Assembly (NCBI GenBank): GCA_019614645.1
Contig: JABWDB010000046.1
Location: forward strand, 1,192,001-1,256,000
Source: Stratiolaelaps scimitus
Taxonomy: Eukaryota; Arthropoda; Arachnida; Mesostigmata; Laelapidae
Reading direction: 5' to 3'
DNA: 64,000 nucleotides
Numbering within the stretch: position 1 is the first letter of the stretch; each line of letters opens with the position of its first letter. The position numbers and the translations under genes are program-made. The notes beneath the pieces are model-generated. The model was given only the letters and a program-made list of their open reading frames with translations. It had not been told where the DNA came from and did no database searches. This document shows, piece by piece, positions 1 through 14,512 of this stretch.

Positions 1-711
1 TTTAACCCATACAGATTGTTACAGCGATAACAATCAAAGCACGCGCTGTCAATCAAAGTATAGCTGATATATATACATACGTATATATTTGCGTGAATAC
101 CTATTGCGTGCATAGCACACAATTCGTAAGCAGAGTCGACCAGAGGAGGCAGGAACGACCTATTAGTACTTCCCACTAGTAATTCCCTCGACAGTTACAG
201 CAGGCCACGGGTCACTTGCAATGATTCGTAGGATAAAAGATTAAACGGCAGCTGCGACATCTCTATAACGACATGCTGGACTAGCTCTTGCGCGCAGTGA
301 GCGTGTTTCGGTGTGACTCTATGTAACTGTGTTAATCTGCTGCTATCCGTGAACGTTACGGGAATCCGTTCACGTCGTACTGTGCTGACGAACTCGAGCA
401 ATTTCACTTTTGGCTTGAGGACCGGAAGTTGGAAAGCGTGTCCGCGGGTGTTAGACACTACGGCGAGTCTAGGACACTGAAAATCTGCCGAGCCGACACA
501 GTAACATAGGTGGACGGCGCTGGCCCAAACTGGAATTGGAAAACAAGAATTTTCAATTTAAAAAACGTGCCCGAGAAAAGAGCTTTGCGAGGGGAAATAA
601 TGAGGGACTGAGGATGCCGCATCGTTGGCGAATTAGTGTGATATTCTGTCAGTGACATCTTGACGATAGACACTAGCATCATTGTAGTGGGTAGGAGGGA
701 TATCTATTTTC

Positions 712-746
<35 letters not shown>

Positions 747-1291
747 GTATCTTAACAACATGTGCTAAGTGAATTTGTGCATGTGTGCTAATTAACCGTG
801 GGAATACAATTATAGCGATTTCTACCCGTTCCAACAACGCAAGCCGACGATATCACCCACTCCAACGGTTTAGAAGCGAGAACTCTGTACAACATCATCG
901 GAGCTCGAAGCCATACACTCACACATATATAAATATATATGTATATAAATATATATACATATATATATATATATACATATATATTTATATGACCTACACG
1001 ACATTGCCAACACAGTCAAGAGTCTCCTCAAACGGTGCGACAGCCTGAAGTTGACTCCGTAAGACGCTCGTTTAAGACGCGAACAAAACGTACTAACCAC
1101 GATGCGAACAACCATCGAACGAAGAAGAACCACCTCGGCCTGAACAAGGAAATAATCGAAGTGGAATTTTATTTGCGAAGGATCTTCTCTGCGTGACCGA
1201 ATGGCCTAGTCAGGGCTACGCCAGCAAGGAACCTATCTGGCAGCAGAAGGGAGCAAGCAACAGGACAAGCAGTCACACTGGATTAGCGAAG
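1..1291. other. Upstream region of the FRMD5-like gene
   Basis: No gene was recognised here. The stretch holds (AT)n microsatellites at about 711-750 and 924-990. It probably includes promoter and 5' untranslated sequence of the gene starting at 1292, but no clear TATA box or initiator can be assigned. Short open frames on both strands match no known family and overlap the repeats. Confidence 0.4.
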
Positions 1292-1415
1292 ATGTTCCGC
1301 TTTGGTTCGAAGAAGGCCAACCGTCAGGAGTACAGATGCAGCATACGCTTCCTCGATGACGATGAGACTCCCATCGATTGTGACTTTCAGGTTGGTAACA
1401 CGACTAATATATATA

Positions 1416-1462
<47 letters not shown>

Positions 1463-3720
1463 CGTCTGGCGACATATTATCGTATACGCCCTGATCAGCC
1501 AATATTATCAAGCTGTTCAAGAACGTAGTTGACGAGTGCAACGTGGGAATATTTCAATAGTCACAGACACGTAGGTTCGAATGGGAAATTATTCATTTCA
1601 TTGACAATTGTTGGCCAATGATAAATCCAGCATTGAGGACAATGAGATATCGGTGCGTTTTGGCAAAGTGAGAGAATTCTCGGGGGTCGAGGATATCATT
1701 CTCATATAAGCTTCCCGAATTTAAGTTACGTTGGAGATAGTCCAAAACCTATAGCCTAATAGCTTGATTCAGTCGAGGCCTATTTAGAGGTTGATATAAT
1801 TCATGATTAGCTGAGTCCTGCTGCTGCTACTGTTGTTGTTCTTAATATAAACGATACCACGAAGATGGCCCGAAGCACATTGTGTTATCGGATAAAAATA
1901 GTCATCACACTAGTTATTGGCATCGTCTATGCAAATGTCGAACACGGCGTCTGGTTCAGCGAGGCCAACAATCACCAACTCAGTTTGCGTCCTTCTATTT
2001 TGAAGCTTCTGCGACAATACAATAAGTTTGCTTTGCGATTGTAGAACAACAACACCACATCGTCAATAAAAGCAATAGTCGTTTGATCATGCATACAAGC
2101 GTGGCATTGATTCTTGAGCTGGGACGGACAGATGATCTACAGAGGTTTTTGTTTATCATGCGCAGGCATGGTGGCGGCTATAGATGTATATATATATATA
2201 TATATATTATGCAGACTTTTATATTAATTGTTGCTTCGAACATTCGAAAGCACAATGAATTGAGATCGTACTTTAAATTAACCATAGAACAAGTCTGTCC
2301 AATATGTATCTATGATTAAAGTATTACATATGGCAATTGGTTGTTGTGTCCACCATGTGTATAGTGAGGTTATCGCATGCAGATCACCAGGGGATTACTT
2401 CCGGTTCAATTCTGCGGTTAGATTTCCCTCTCAGGGTCAATATCCGTAATTGTACGGCTCGCTTACCCTTCGCGCCAATCTGGTGTTGTTAATCACATTA
2501 TACATATTCGTGATTTTCATCGTAGATTAAAACGTGCCTATTAATTAGCGTACCATCACGGCGAATGGTTGTTTGCTCGCCGTGCATAAAATGTAACAGC
2601 TAAAGCAGACGTCTATGTACTATTTTTTTTTGCTATGTACGATCAACTAAATAGATCATATAGGAAAGCGTTCGTACGTCACCTCGAATAGTGAAAGGAG
2701 ACAAACAATGAACAATGGTAAAAAAAAACCACCACTAAAATACAACAATGTCACACAGTTATCGATATCTCTTAATATATATTTCGATCCGTCGATTCCA
2801 TCACATGACAGTTCCTCTGGACATTGCGTGATTTTCTCGACATACGATTACCGCCCACGATTTAGTGGGCACACTGATATTTGCACAGAAATTGACTGCT
2901 CACGCGGCGTCGGGGTTATCGCACCCTGTCAATGTGTCAAACATTACATCTAGCCATGGTACACGGTTGCTGATGCGCCGTATGGCGTAGACCCGACGTA
3001 AATCTTCTACTCGGTACAATACTTCGATGTAGCAATACTTCTGTTTTGGGGAGAGTTCGCTGACCACAAGCGAATTGTGGTTGGTTGCGCGCTTCTGACG
3101 ATGATGGCTCAAGCATACGAAGGCAGATATGCGTCGATGAGTGGACACTGCTGGATTTGTTTCGTTTGTAGTCAGTCAAAAGTTGATCAAGGTGACCAAC
3201 AAGACTTTTGTAGGCTGACATTCACCGTGAATTGATCAGAGAGAAAAGCGCACTCCGGTACAGATATATATATATATATTGTGGACCATAAGCAGTATCT
3301 ATTTGAATAATCTCGGTGGTTTGCCATGGGCCTGCTCAACGCTCCAGTACATCGTTAGGATACATAAGCCCTGCTTTATCTATTCCGAATTTGTTGCTCA
3401 GGTGAACCATTGTTGATTGCCAATCATTTGAGATATCGACAACTAGCAAGAGATTACTTTTGTTATAACTAAAATATTCCAAGAGGATAGGGCGGTGGTG
3501 GGCCGTCGAATCTTTACTTCAGCAACTTCACTGCCGTACAGCAGAGGAATACATCGCACTCAAGCGAAATCGCCCACAGACTCGGTCCCAGCATTGTTAG
3601 ATGATTACGTTTCAACAACGGAAACACAGTTTCGGCTTCAACTGACGTATATATATATATATGTGTGTGTGTGACCACCACGGAATAGTCTATATACGAA
3701 GTAATTAGCTAGTCAGTGAG

Positions 3721-3752
<32 letters not shown>

Positions 3753-6700
3753 CACAGATGTGCTATTCATTCTCATGAGAACGTGATGCATCTTAAATGC
3801 CAATTTTCCTTATCTTGCATCTCCATTATTGGATGCACCCCCGCGACGCCTTATCTGATAGTCGCATATGCATCCTTATGAACTATGTTTATCTCAATAT
3901 CCTTATCTATATATCCCTGTAAATTATTGTAGGCGATAATAAATCCAACGCAAATGGCCTCGGACAATAATATATGTTTATATTTTGCCTCCTCGTCAAA
4001 TCGCAATCGATACCTCATCGGTTCCTGTCTCACGCTCAGCGTTGTGGCGGCTACACACACACACACACTCACGCTGTTGAGAGACAGCGTATTTGTATAC
4101 GCAGTACGAATAGCCACAGATAGATCAAAATAAAGGATCGTCACCGAGTTAATTTTGCTGAGCTTTGCTGTTATATGCCATACATTTCTATCGAGAATGG
4201 GAACAAGCAATACAAGCTAAAGGCTAATAATAATAATAATAATAATTATTATTATTATTAATGGTCTATGGCATAGAAGCGAGTTGTGTAGATGTCGTTA
4301 TTGAACCGATATTGTTTTCATTATAATATATATTTCGTTCTTATATGGGCTAAATTTCCGTCGGCGATGAACACTTTTGCACGAGCAAGTGTTAGTACCA
4401 GGCCGAAAAGTTCGTTCGCGTAAACCTCATCGCCGTTACTGACGATGCGGTCGCACGTTTGTGTCAAGGTGATCTCTTTTCTCTTCTGGGAAAAACCTGT
4501 ATGCTGTAGTCGCAAGAACGGAAAACACCCGAATATATATATATATATATATATATTAATATAAAAAAAAAATTATATATATATATATATTGATATATGA
4601 TTAATAATGAATGAATGGTCCTTTGAAGAACGTCATGTTCAGGGATAACTATAATAATAATAATAACACTAATAATCCGGTGGGGTCTTTTTCTAACGAG
4701 AAATTCGGTCGTTCGTAGCCGCGATAACGTGACGCCCTTTTCCTGCCGAACGGATACTATTTAGTTGGATAACTATCGCACAGCGTCCGGCGACTTTAGC
4801 CGTAATTAGCGTTATCAACACAGAAAAAAAGAACAGTCCGTCAGTAATTCGCTAAATGGCTAGCTCACGGTCATACGCCGACGGCCAACGGCGGCAGCAG
4901 CTGCAGTGATATAGTCTCCCTTCGCGGAATAACTTTCCTGCTTTGGATCGGCGTCTAAGAGGAAGAGCACGATCAGGTTGTGCTAACTTTTTTTGAGTCA
5001 CTTGTCCGATACCAAGGGGGGGAGAGGTGCATGCTGTTGTTAACATTACATAGGAAGATTTTTAATTTCGGCGACAATTTTGCTAATCAACGGACGGACA
5101 CAAAATTGGAAAGGTTTTACGAATCAGTCCGGGTTTCCTGTTGTCTGTATTTCTTCGGCCGGCGGAACTCGTGGTCTGGAACAGAGGAGTGACAATCGAT
5201 GCGTTGAGCGATTAGCTTTGAGCGGTAACGCGGGCTAGCTTAGCTGATAGAACCGTGATTCAGTCGTTGACAAATCGATCCCGATTGCATGTTTGTGCGT
5301 AAACACTAAGTACCAAACACTGTGCCGCTGAATTGATGATTTGGCGTACCCTTTATTTAGACAGGCGATTCTGGAGAGTGTGTGTGTGATTATGACGTTT
5401 GAAAAACTCCACGCATCTACTCTCCTCCTCCTCTATAAACAGCTGTCAACAAGGCGGAATTGTTGCTGTTTCCGTTTCTCGACGCCTTTACGTGGTGTTC
5501 GCTGACTATCTCGCTGCTGGCAGCCACATCCAGTCAGAGAAGATTTATCGCAGCGATAACCACCTCGTTCGTACTGTCCACCCCCGCCTTCCCCTACCTA
5601 TTATAGTAACATTGCCTGACGAAGTTGCCCTTCAAAAGCTAGCACTTTGCCTCGGGGTGAGCTACTCGACGGCCGCTTCATTAGGTTTTCGATGAGACGT
5701 CATTAGTCATGGTCATTCAAGCAGACCACGGCCGCCCAGTATATCCTCCTCTATAGTAGTTCTCTGTCGTGAGAGTTGGTATAGTCACATCAGTAGGCCT
5801 CACGTATTTTTCATTAATCTGTTCATCAGCTGAAGCTCCTGAAGCTGGCCGATATCGTCTAACACGAGGAACATGGAAAGTTTAACCCTGAACTCAAATA
5901 TCTGTCTGACTTAAAATAGTAGCCGGGTGGTTCAGTTAGCGCTCATGACCATAGAAATGAAGGGTGCACTTTACACTCAATCAGTATATCTGATTCAACA
6001 GAGAGCGGTATCGCTTAATGGTCTCCAGATGACATGCACGAGTTTAATCCGATTTGTCAACTACCTGAAATTTTCGGTGTCACTGGCCGTCGCAGGGCAA
6101 CGACTGCTTATCCAGCTACTACTTGAAATAACCCTTCATTTATTTACAATGCAGTAGCTCACATACTCTGGACTAGCTCAAACGGCTAGCCAGCCGTGTA
6201 CACAGCAAGCAAGCATAGTACTACTGTACTATGCACCCCTTCAAAGAACATCACACGCAGAGGGTTTTCTCCTTGTACTGATACAGCGGCTGCAGCCGCA
6301 GCAGCAGCAAGCATGGCACTTTAGGCCAACCGCATAATGTTGTTGCCGTTGAGTTTAATCATCAGTTAAGATGGCAGCGGACTAGTCTGCCACCGCCGGG
6401 TCTATCTTCACACTAATTTCGACCCTCGGTGCGACGCCGCTTCCGCCACTCTCTGCCGCCTCTTTTCACCCTAGTGCTTAGGCCGGTAAGGCAGATGTTC
6501 AGTGTTCGTCTGATCGTGCTGGATTCTCGAACGGCCTGTGGCCTGTAGCAGGACAGAGATATGGAATGGGGCCTGAGAGAAAAGCTGAAGAATCAAGCCA
6601 ATGCACCACCACCACCCACAATCTGCGTACAATTCATGCGGTGTTGAATTGTACAAGTTGGCTGTTACAGTCGATACAGTTAGTGATATTCAGTGATTCT

Positions 6701-8570
6701 TTTAAGAGAATCGCACAGGAATAAGTTGACATAAATGAGCAGGTATCGGTGGGACCTGCTCATGTAATATATGATATATAAAGCCAACGAAATATCAGTG
6801 AATCAATTTCTTATTACATATGCGTTGTAAGGAAGAATACATTATAGTTTCTCCTGAATGGAGAAGATTGGCTAATTGTGTATAATTTGTGTGTGTCCGT
6901 GTGCGTGTGTGTTAAATTGTGGGTCCTTCATCGCGGCGCACATTTTTACTGCGTATTTAGACTTTCTAATATGGCAAGAAAACTGACATACATGCTGACC
7001 TAAGAAAACTGACATATATTACTCGGAAATCATATTGTCAAATCTAAGGGGACATTCTATCGTGGCTCCTGATTGTTTGAGTACCCGCTACCCGCCATCC
7101 TGCCAGCTAATTAAAACGAGAATACCCTTTTCTCGGGGTACGGGTGGTGACACTGCTTTGTGCAGCAAAGGTCTGCAAAGCACTTCTCCGCCACAGGTCC
7201 GCTGCATGATTTATTTTCAAGTCCAATTCGGTTTGGCGGAGACGAGGGAGAACATTTGACGGTACATTAAAATGTAACCTGATTCGGGTCGTTTCACAAG
7301 GAGTTCATTGTCGATAACGGTCAAGTATTGCTTGGGTAAAATTCGACTACTGTTCACAGATATAATTATCGATTACACATATTGTATTTGCCCATGCCGC
7401 ACCCTTTGGGCGGGTAATTTTTTTCGTCATCACAAAATTTCATGTAAACTTTCTGGCATTCAATGTACTCTGACGGGCATCCTCGTCTTGTCCATTTAGC
7501 CATTATGTATTTTCTATATGGAATTATATCTCTTTGTATTGTGGCAAGCTACGTCAACGATAGCGTGGCTTGAGCCTTCAATTGTCCGAGTTCTGATACG
7601 CAGTACGCGTATCGCTTACGTATGCAATGCTCTGTCGCATACCGACCAACCAGCCCCTACCTCTGTCCCTGAAGGTTGTGGACACCAGGTATAAAGCCTC
7701 TTCACCAACATCTATCTATGTATATCCCCTAGGTATAATATTGAGTCTCACCGATTTTTTGTGATCGGTTAATCATCGTACGTACCGCTGACGTTGCCGC
7801 CTCAGTAATTAACGGGGGCGTTCCATTAGAGAACCATGCATTTAAACATCACTGAGATACAAGTACGCGACAAGTAGTGTTTCTAGTGGTTCATATATAC
7901 AGCATTATCAACACCAGATTGTGGTGTGTGTAGATGCGTTTTGAAGCACTGACCTCCATCGTTTCGAGAGACGTCACAATCTTAGCTGTCATCTTGGTGT
8001 TTAGATTGATATCGATATTGCGTGGCGCCACCCATAAGCGCCCTAGAAAGAGAAAGCTTATTTAACATTTTCACTTGATGATTCTACCGTCGTTGTTGTT
8101 GTTTCAGCATATGTGCTTGGGCCAGTACGTCCTCGACTTCGTATGCTCGAGCATAGGACTGCTGGAGAAGGACCTGTTTGGCCTGCGGTATGTCGACTCT
8201 CACAACCAAAGACGGTGGCTCGACCTCAGCAAACCCGTCCTTAAACAGGTCTGTATCGAGCCAGGCATACATTGGGCTAGAGAAGCAGGTAACAGAAAAA
8301 CAGTACGCTGCTTGTGCCCGCTGAACGTGCCCCAAACTGCTATCAACGTGATTATTACATCAATTATAAATCAGTCAATTATAAATTACATCAATATTGC
8401 AGGCAAAGTTCAAGCTCGCCAAACTTGTCGAAGCATACATCAAGATTCTTACGTATTGTACACATTCGTCCGAGCACTACACATATATAGGGCTTCCAGA
8501 GCGAAAATGGCGCAACGATCTCGTTTTAGAGTAATAAATCTCATTCTGCACCACGTTTAATATACATACA

Positions 8571-8613
<43 letters not shown>

Positions 8614-11555
8614 CTATGTATGTATATTGTGTGACATATATAAGCACTTAAGCATTGTGTAATTGCAGCTCCTTAAATAAACCAGTAAACCTTTACCTCT
8701 TGTCTTACATATATACAATAATGTCTAAACTCAAACACATACCTATGATTTTTATTAATACGATGGTCGGGGCAATATATGAACGGTGTCGTTCCAGGTA
8801 AAAGGATTGCGAAATGTCGCCTTCTGCTTCAGGGTTAAATATTATCCCCCGAACCCGCTCGATCTCAAGGTGAATCATTAATTACTGAATATACTAACGA
8901 GAAAGATCTATGCATTGCATGAAACAAGCTGTACTGGCTAGCTCCATCCGCTTGGCTCGTACACGCGGCTGAAGGATGACAAAAGGCGTGCCGAATACTG
9001 TTATTAGGCTCATTATTATTATTATTATTACTATGATAATTTTCATTTGCTTTGAACTCCTAAACATAACGAATTGTTATTGCTAAAAATGTCTTTCAGT
9101 GTAAACAGCTCTGGTAACAGGTGTATGTGTATGGATCTGCCACACTCACGCACTTGTAGCGAAGCCAGAGTGTTTACCTGCGTATTCTTTTATCTATTAG
9201 CTCTTCGATTCATCAATAAAAAATAAATGAAATGTATATATATATATACAATTATGAACACTGCTCCTTGCTGCCGGCAACATCGTTGAACTATCGCAGA
9301 ATTACCTGTGTTTATTGGTTGATCCACTTGGTGAATTTCTCCTGTAGCTTTCGCGAGATCTTCAATATCCGCATATTACTCTCTCCTCCCCATTGGGACA
9401 CACAGCACATAGATGTTCACTTAAAAGGATTTGACAGAAATTTGCATTTGTATTATATAATACCACTCGAACTAATCAATTCTACGCTTACTCGCTAATC
9501 GGTGGCGACGTCGAGCCAAAGCCGAACGCGTGCTTGCTCTATGGAGCGCAAATTCAGGCGATTACAATATCTGAGCTTGTGTTTACAATGTTATCGATAC
9601 CTGTATAGATATGTTGGCTACCACTTGAAGTATTTTCGATATTCATATTCTCCATGTTGATCTTGTTGTGGCGGTTTCAGGAGGAGGCATGCCGATATCA
9701 GGTATATCTGCAGCTGAAGAGAGACCTGAGCCACGGCCGACTAAATTGCACACAGAGCGAGGCAGCTCTTATGGTCGCCTACGTGAAACAGGTACACAGT
9801 ACGATCCCAGTACATTATGAGTACTGTGTTATCTATCTAACAGTAACAACTGCCTAGGATCGAAGTCTAGGCCGTTGGAAGGTGGCATTCGGTGGGAGTG
9901 CGGCAACGAACCTTTCCGCGCGTTTGTTCCTCATTAACGACGACCTAATACAAGCACTGATAATTGGCTAGCTCATGTATGACTTCACATTTCGCTGCCT
10001 ATGGCTCGATCAAGCGAAACACAGCAATTACGATACGGAAAAGAAATCAGCCAGTTATTATGTCCATAAATGCCTCGCAGGGCTGCTCTCTCCCAAGGGG
10101 ACGAGGCAGCTGCTTGAGTATTGTGGGCTCATGGCCTTAGGGATTTATCATGCGCACAACCTGACGGATGGATAGACGTCGGTAGGGCTCATTAGAAACG
10201 ATACCGGTCTTGTCGACTTCGAATGCAAGTCCTCGTTGAAATAGCCTCTCCGGCGTTACAGAGATACGCAAGTTACAACGTTCGTCATGTCGTACGAGAC
10301 ATGCCGAGACGTCAGATCTATCTGTCCATTTATTCTTATTGTGGATCTGCGTCGATGTTTCTTTAGGCCGAGTTGGGCGATTGGGATACGTTAGCGGTTG
10401 GGGGTACCCCGAGCGAAGACGGCTTGGATGACAATATTGACATCGGAAGTCCTGCCGATTCCGTGGATAATTCCCGACAACGACCGCACTCGTTTAGCAC
10501 CAACAGACTTCTACCCAAGCACTCTCAGGTGTGTGATATATATATATATAACAAGTAACGCGTACATGAGAAATCATAGAAATCAAGCATACGAAGCATA
10601 TCGTGGTCTCGAATGGTGGGATGGTTGTAAATAACAAGAAATATATCTTAAAATTATAATATATAGATATATATATATATAAAAAAATATATATATATAT
10701 TATACAAACGTCTACAACTCATCTGCATTGAATTTTTGCGACGCTAATTGATTTCAGGAGATCGAGTCACGTATCGAACGGATTCATGAGACACTCAAAG
10801 GAATATCAGCCACCGAAGCACAGGACCTATTTCTAAAGGTACTAAATAGCTATAATACATTATATCAACGAATCCTACTTACCAACGCGACATAGAATTC
10901 GGTACAATCCAAGCCCAAGATCGAGTACTTCTCTAAATGAAGACTTGTCTTCGCTAGACCACACCATAATGATGTTATCTATCTATCTAACTATCCATCT
11001 ATATATATATATATATGATTTTATGTTATCATTATTCTTACTATTATCAATATTATTGTGGAAATTTGCAGCGTGCGGCCAGCCTGGAGAGCTACGGCAT
11101 AGACCCACATCCAGTCAAGGATGAGCACAACAACCAGCTCTATGTTGGAGTCAATCACCTCGGTGTTCTCACGTTTCGAGCAGGGAAACGAGATCTACAT
11201 ATTAAGTAATTAGACTAATTAGATCTCCTGCCTAACATAATCTCTGACACCGCGTTCGGCTGCACATTGAGTAAGGCTTTCTAACGTGGAAATGACTATT
11301 TTGGGTCTCATTGGATGTCATTTGATATTGTTCACCTGAACCTCAAATAGCGTTGAGCAATGGCTCGAACGTTGAGGTCGACCACGTATGTGTAACTATC
11401 GATTGGCTCGGTGCCCTTCAATGTATCTGTTGCAGATTCGACGATTTGGTGAGGTTTAACTACGAAGGCAAGATGTTCATTCTGCACGTCATGACCTCAG
11501 GCTCAAATAGAAAACAGGTACTATTGAGCATATCTACTGAATACATATAAGTGAA

Positions 11556-11595
<40 letters not shown>

Positions 11596-11779
11596 TTTTC
11601 ATGTTTTTGTATAGCATATATGTGTGTGTACTTGCCTAAACAAGGTGTGTATGAATTACAAAAAACATATAATCGAAGGGTCAGAGATTAGCAAGCTTAT
11701 GAAAGGTAACGAAATGAGAAAAAAATCAAAATTTTCTACATAACTTACACTGGTTAGAAATTCTCTATATCTGTTATTT

Positions 11780-11822
<43 letters not shown>

Positions 11823-14471
11823 CTAAGAGCTGGGGCCTGTCAGATAGGGGAACAGCTGAGGATCAGCTAGAAAAACATTTTTGTATATATATATATATAT
11901 ATATTCACACACACACACACACATCGATTAGAAATTGTGTGTAAATTCTGCGAATTTCAATTCAAATTGATGCTCTCTGATGTTCGTCGTTAAAAAATCA
12001 AACATATTTAATGTATTTTTTCAAATGTATAAACTTTATGTTATTGTTATTATTCATATTGTACAACGATGTCTACCGACGACCACTTTTATTAGTCACG
12101 TGATGTTCTCACTATTACTATTATTGTTATTACCGGGCTGCTTCAGGTAATCGGGTTTAGGTGTCCATCGCAGGCCGCTTGCCAGCACCTTTTCGTTTGC
12201 GCCAACGATATCCGATGCTACTTTACGTGAGTGTAACAGAATTAATTAGCCACATCGATTATTGGCGAGTACCAGTGCGGGTGTGCGTACTTGGAAATTA
12301 TGAAATATATCCGAAAATACGACTGGAAATGACAGCAATAACAATAACACTAATAATAAAAAAAAATAATGATACCAGAAATGCAGACAAACAGGATTTG
12401 CAGTCCGCGTATACGCATGTCAAGTTTTTGCTCGGATCGCGCTTAGCAATGTCGATAATCTATGTATATGCGTGTTTGTACTGAAGAGCTAGCTGTCGAC
12501 GATCATAAATGAGTGTACAAATGCTGTCTGACTAATTAGGCGGGAATGATGTATCTGCTGCTGGATTTGTGTCTTGATTCGTAGGAGCATCCCGCCGTTG
12601 GCCTCCAAGCGCAACACGTTGTCGCGGGCAATGTCGATCCTGAAGAAACGTGAAACGTCGCTCGCGTCTCTCTATACGGGACATTCATCGGCCGCCGCTA
12701 TCACTCAGATGCAACAGGCACAAATCGCCGCGGACGCGGATCACCCGAATCAAACGCTTGGTGGAAGCGGGAACGACCTCAATCTTAACAGGGGTCACCA
12801 TCCAGCCTCGCTGTCACTAGCAGGACACACCCATTACAAGGTGTGTACAATGTGTGCGTGTACAGGCATAGAGGTCCCTCATAGGCGATTTTATCGTCAG
12901 CTTGGTATTGGGGACGTTTTCGAAACAGATCTCATGCTCATAGTCACGCTCCGGATAACCGCGTGAGTGACTTTGATGAGGACTGCTGTTATCACTAAGT
13001 TGATATATGGTATAGTCGTCAATTGGATGTTTTGCCTGATTTTTCGCTTCTAGTGAACATTTGCATGCCCAGCATTTTTTTTTTGTAAACGACTCTTTTT
13101 TGCGCCGTCATCAAACTGTCCACAATGACCTTCTCCATTCAATTTTGCCTCCGCCGAGTCTCGTACCCATGGACATACTCACTAATATACCCAAATGTCG
13201 TTTTTACACTCATGGTCCACATGGCGAAAGTGTCAGTACATTGTTCCAATACGAACTAATAACAATAATAAAGCGTCGTCTATCGTGAAAGATAGCGCCA
13301 ATCATGACAAATCCATTATCTCATTTGGCTGCGGTCACGTTCCAGGACGACGAGTCCGAGATTATCCGGAGCGGAGCCTCGGACATCGGGTCTTTGTTGG
13401 TGTACTCTGATGACGAAGACGGAGCCGGATCTCGGGGCCGCCAACAGGACAAAGCGCCTATTGTGACACCAACCGTTGATGGGACACCAACCCGTCAGAG
13501 ACATCAGACTGACGGGAGCAGTGGAGCTAACGCTGTTGGACAAGGTCAGCATTTTGATCATAACGGGGATGTCCTTGGTAGACATCACGCCGGAGGTCAC
13601 GGCGGCTCCGGAAACATCTACGAGCCTACAGAATCACCCCTAAGTGAACACCCAGGTAAAACAAGTCTTCCAAGCGAATGCCACACGCGCGTAGTCAGTA
13701 TGCGATCATTTCTACAGCAACATCAGCCTATCAGGGCTCGGGTTCAATCCGGGCTCAACAACAGGATCATCTTGCCTTCCGCATGCTGTTCACGTAGAAT
13801 CGTTAAGAGCCAGTTAGAGAGCATGCATCCGAGAGTCTGCTACGGCGAACGAGAATTTCGTGCGGTGACATGCTGGAACAACGACATGTTGCAACTCTGG
13901 CAGCAGAAGGTCACACCTTCAACATGCGTTCGCCGTCCACGTTGTTGCGGGTGCAGTGCTTGTGATGGTGGTCGCAGTGCGAATCATCCGAGACTGCGCA
14001 CAGTCAACGGGTGATGATTCAACACAATGACGCCAGGGACTCGTTAGTTGCATCGCCATTTCTCATATCTTGAAAGACACCGGGGCAGGCGGGTTCTATC
14101 GCATGGGGCTCTCGTAAAATGGCAAGAACACATATGATTGTATGCTAACGACCCTATGTTCCGCTTCTCTTCTTATTCGCTGTGTTTCTTGCTGCTGCTG
14201 CTGTTGCTGTAGACTACACGTTACTCGAGTGTCACGGCGTCCTGGGAAGGAAGGGTGCCCTGTCCGAGGGTCATCCGCTCATGCGGCACGGGCAGCTGGT
14301 GGCACTCGCATCACTTGTCATGCTTCTCATTGTCACTCTATCTGCGATAGCCGTTATGGAGAGCGATTCTGCCCTCTTCGAGGAGGTAGGACATTGCTAT
14401 TTTACGGCGACATAAGGACACGCACATAGGCACAAAGAAAGAAAAAGAGAGGTTTGCAGACTGGAACATCA

Positions 14472-14512
<41 letters not shown>

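Larger units (their letters stand above)
1391..8107 (+). other. Large first intron of the FRMD5-like gene
   Basis: This 6.7 kb intron separates the first coding exon from the rest of the FERM domain. It opens with an (AT)n-(GA)n tract at 1407-1461, only 17 bases after the donor. It also holds AT tracts near 2190, 3650, 3720 and 4532-4598 and a palindromic (TAA)n(ATT)n block at 4224-4261. No conserved coding exon was seen. A first intron this large is a usual place for enhancers or an alternative promoter, but nothing here demonstrates one. Confidence 0.6.

Noticed and set aside
1193..1291. Upstream in-frame ATG extending the FRMD5-like protein by 33 residues
   Set aside because: The ATG at 1292 directly precedes the FERM F1 lobe as in the family. 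The extension resembles nothing, though it cannot be excluded.
5926..5960. tRNA-like A-box region (GCCGGGTGGTTCAGTTAGCGC, shortened)
   Set aside because: No B box or cloverleaf follows within 80 bases. At most it is a decayed SINE head.
13721..13765. Possible tRNA or SINE B box (GGGTTCAATCC)
   Set aside because: No A box at the right distance and no acceptor stem pairing; the site is also inside an open frame.
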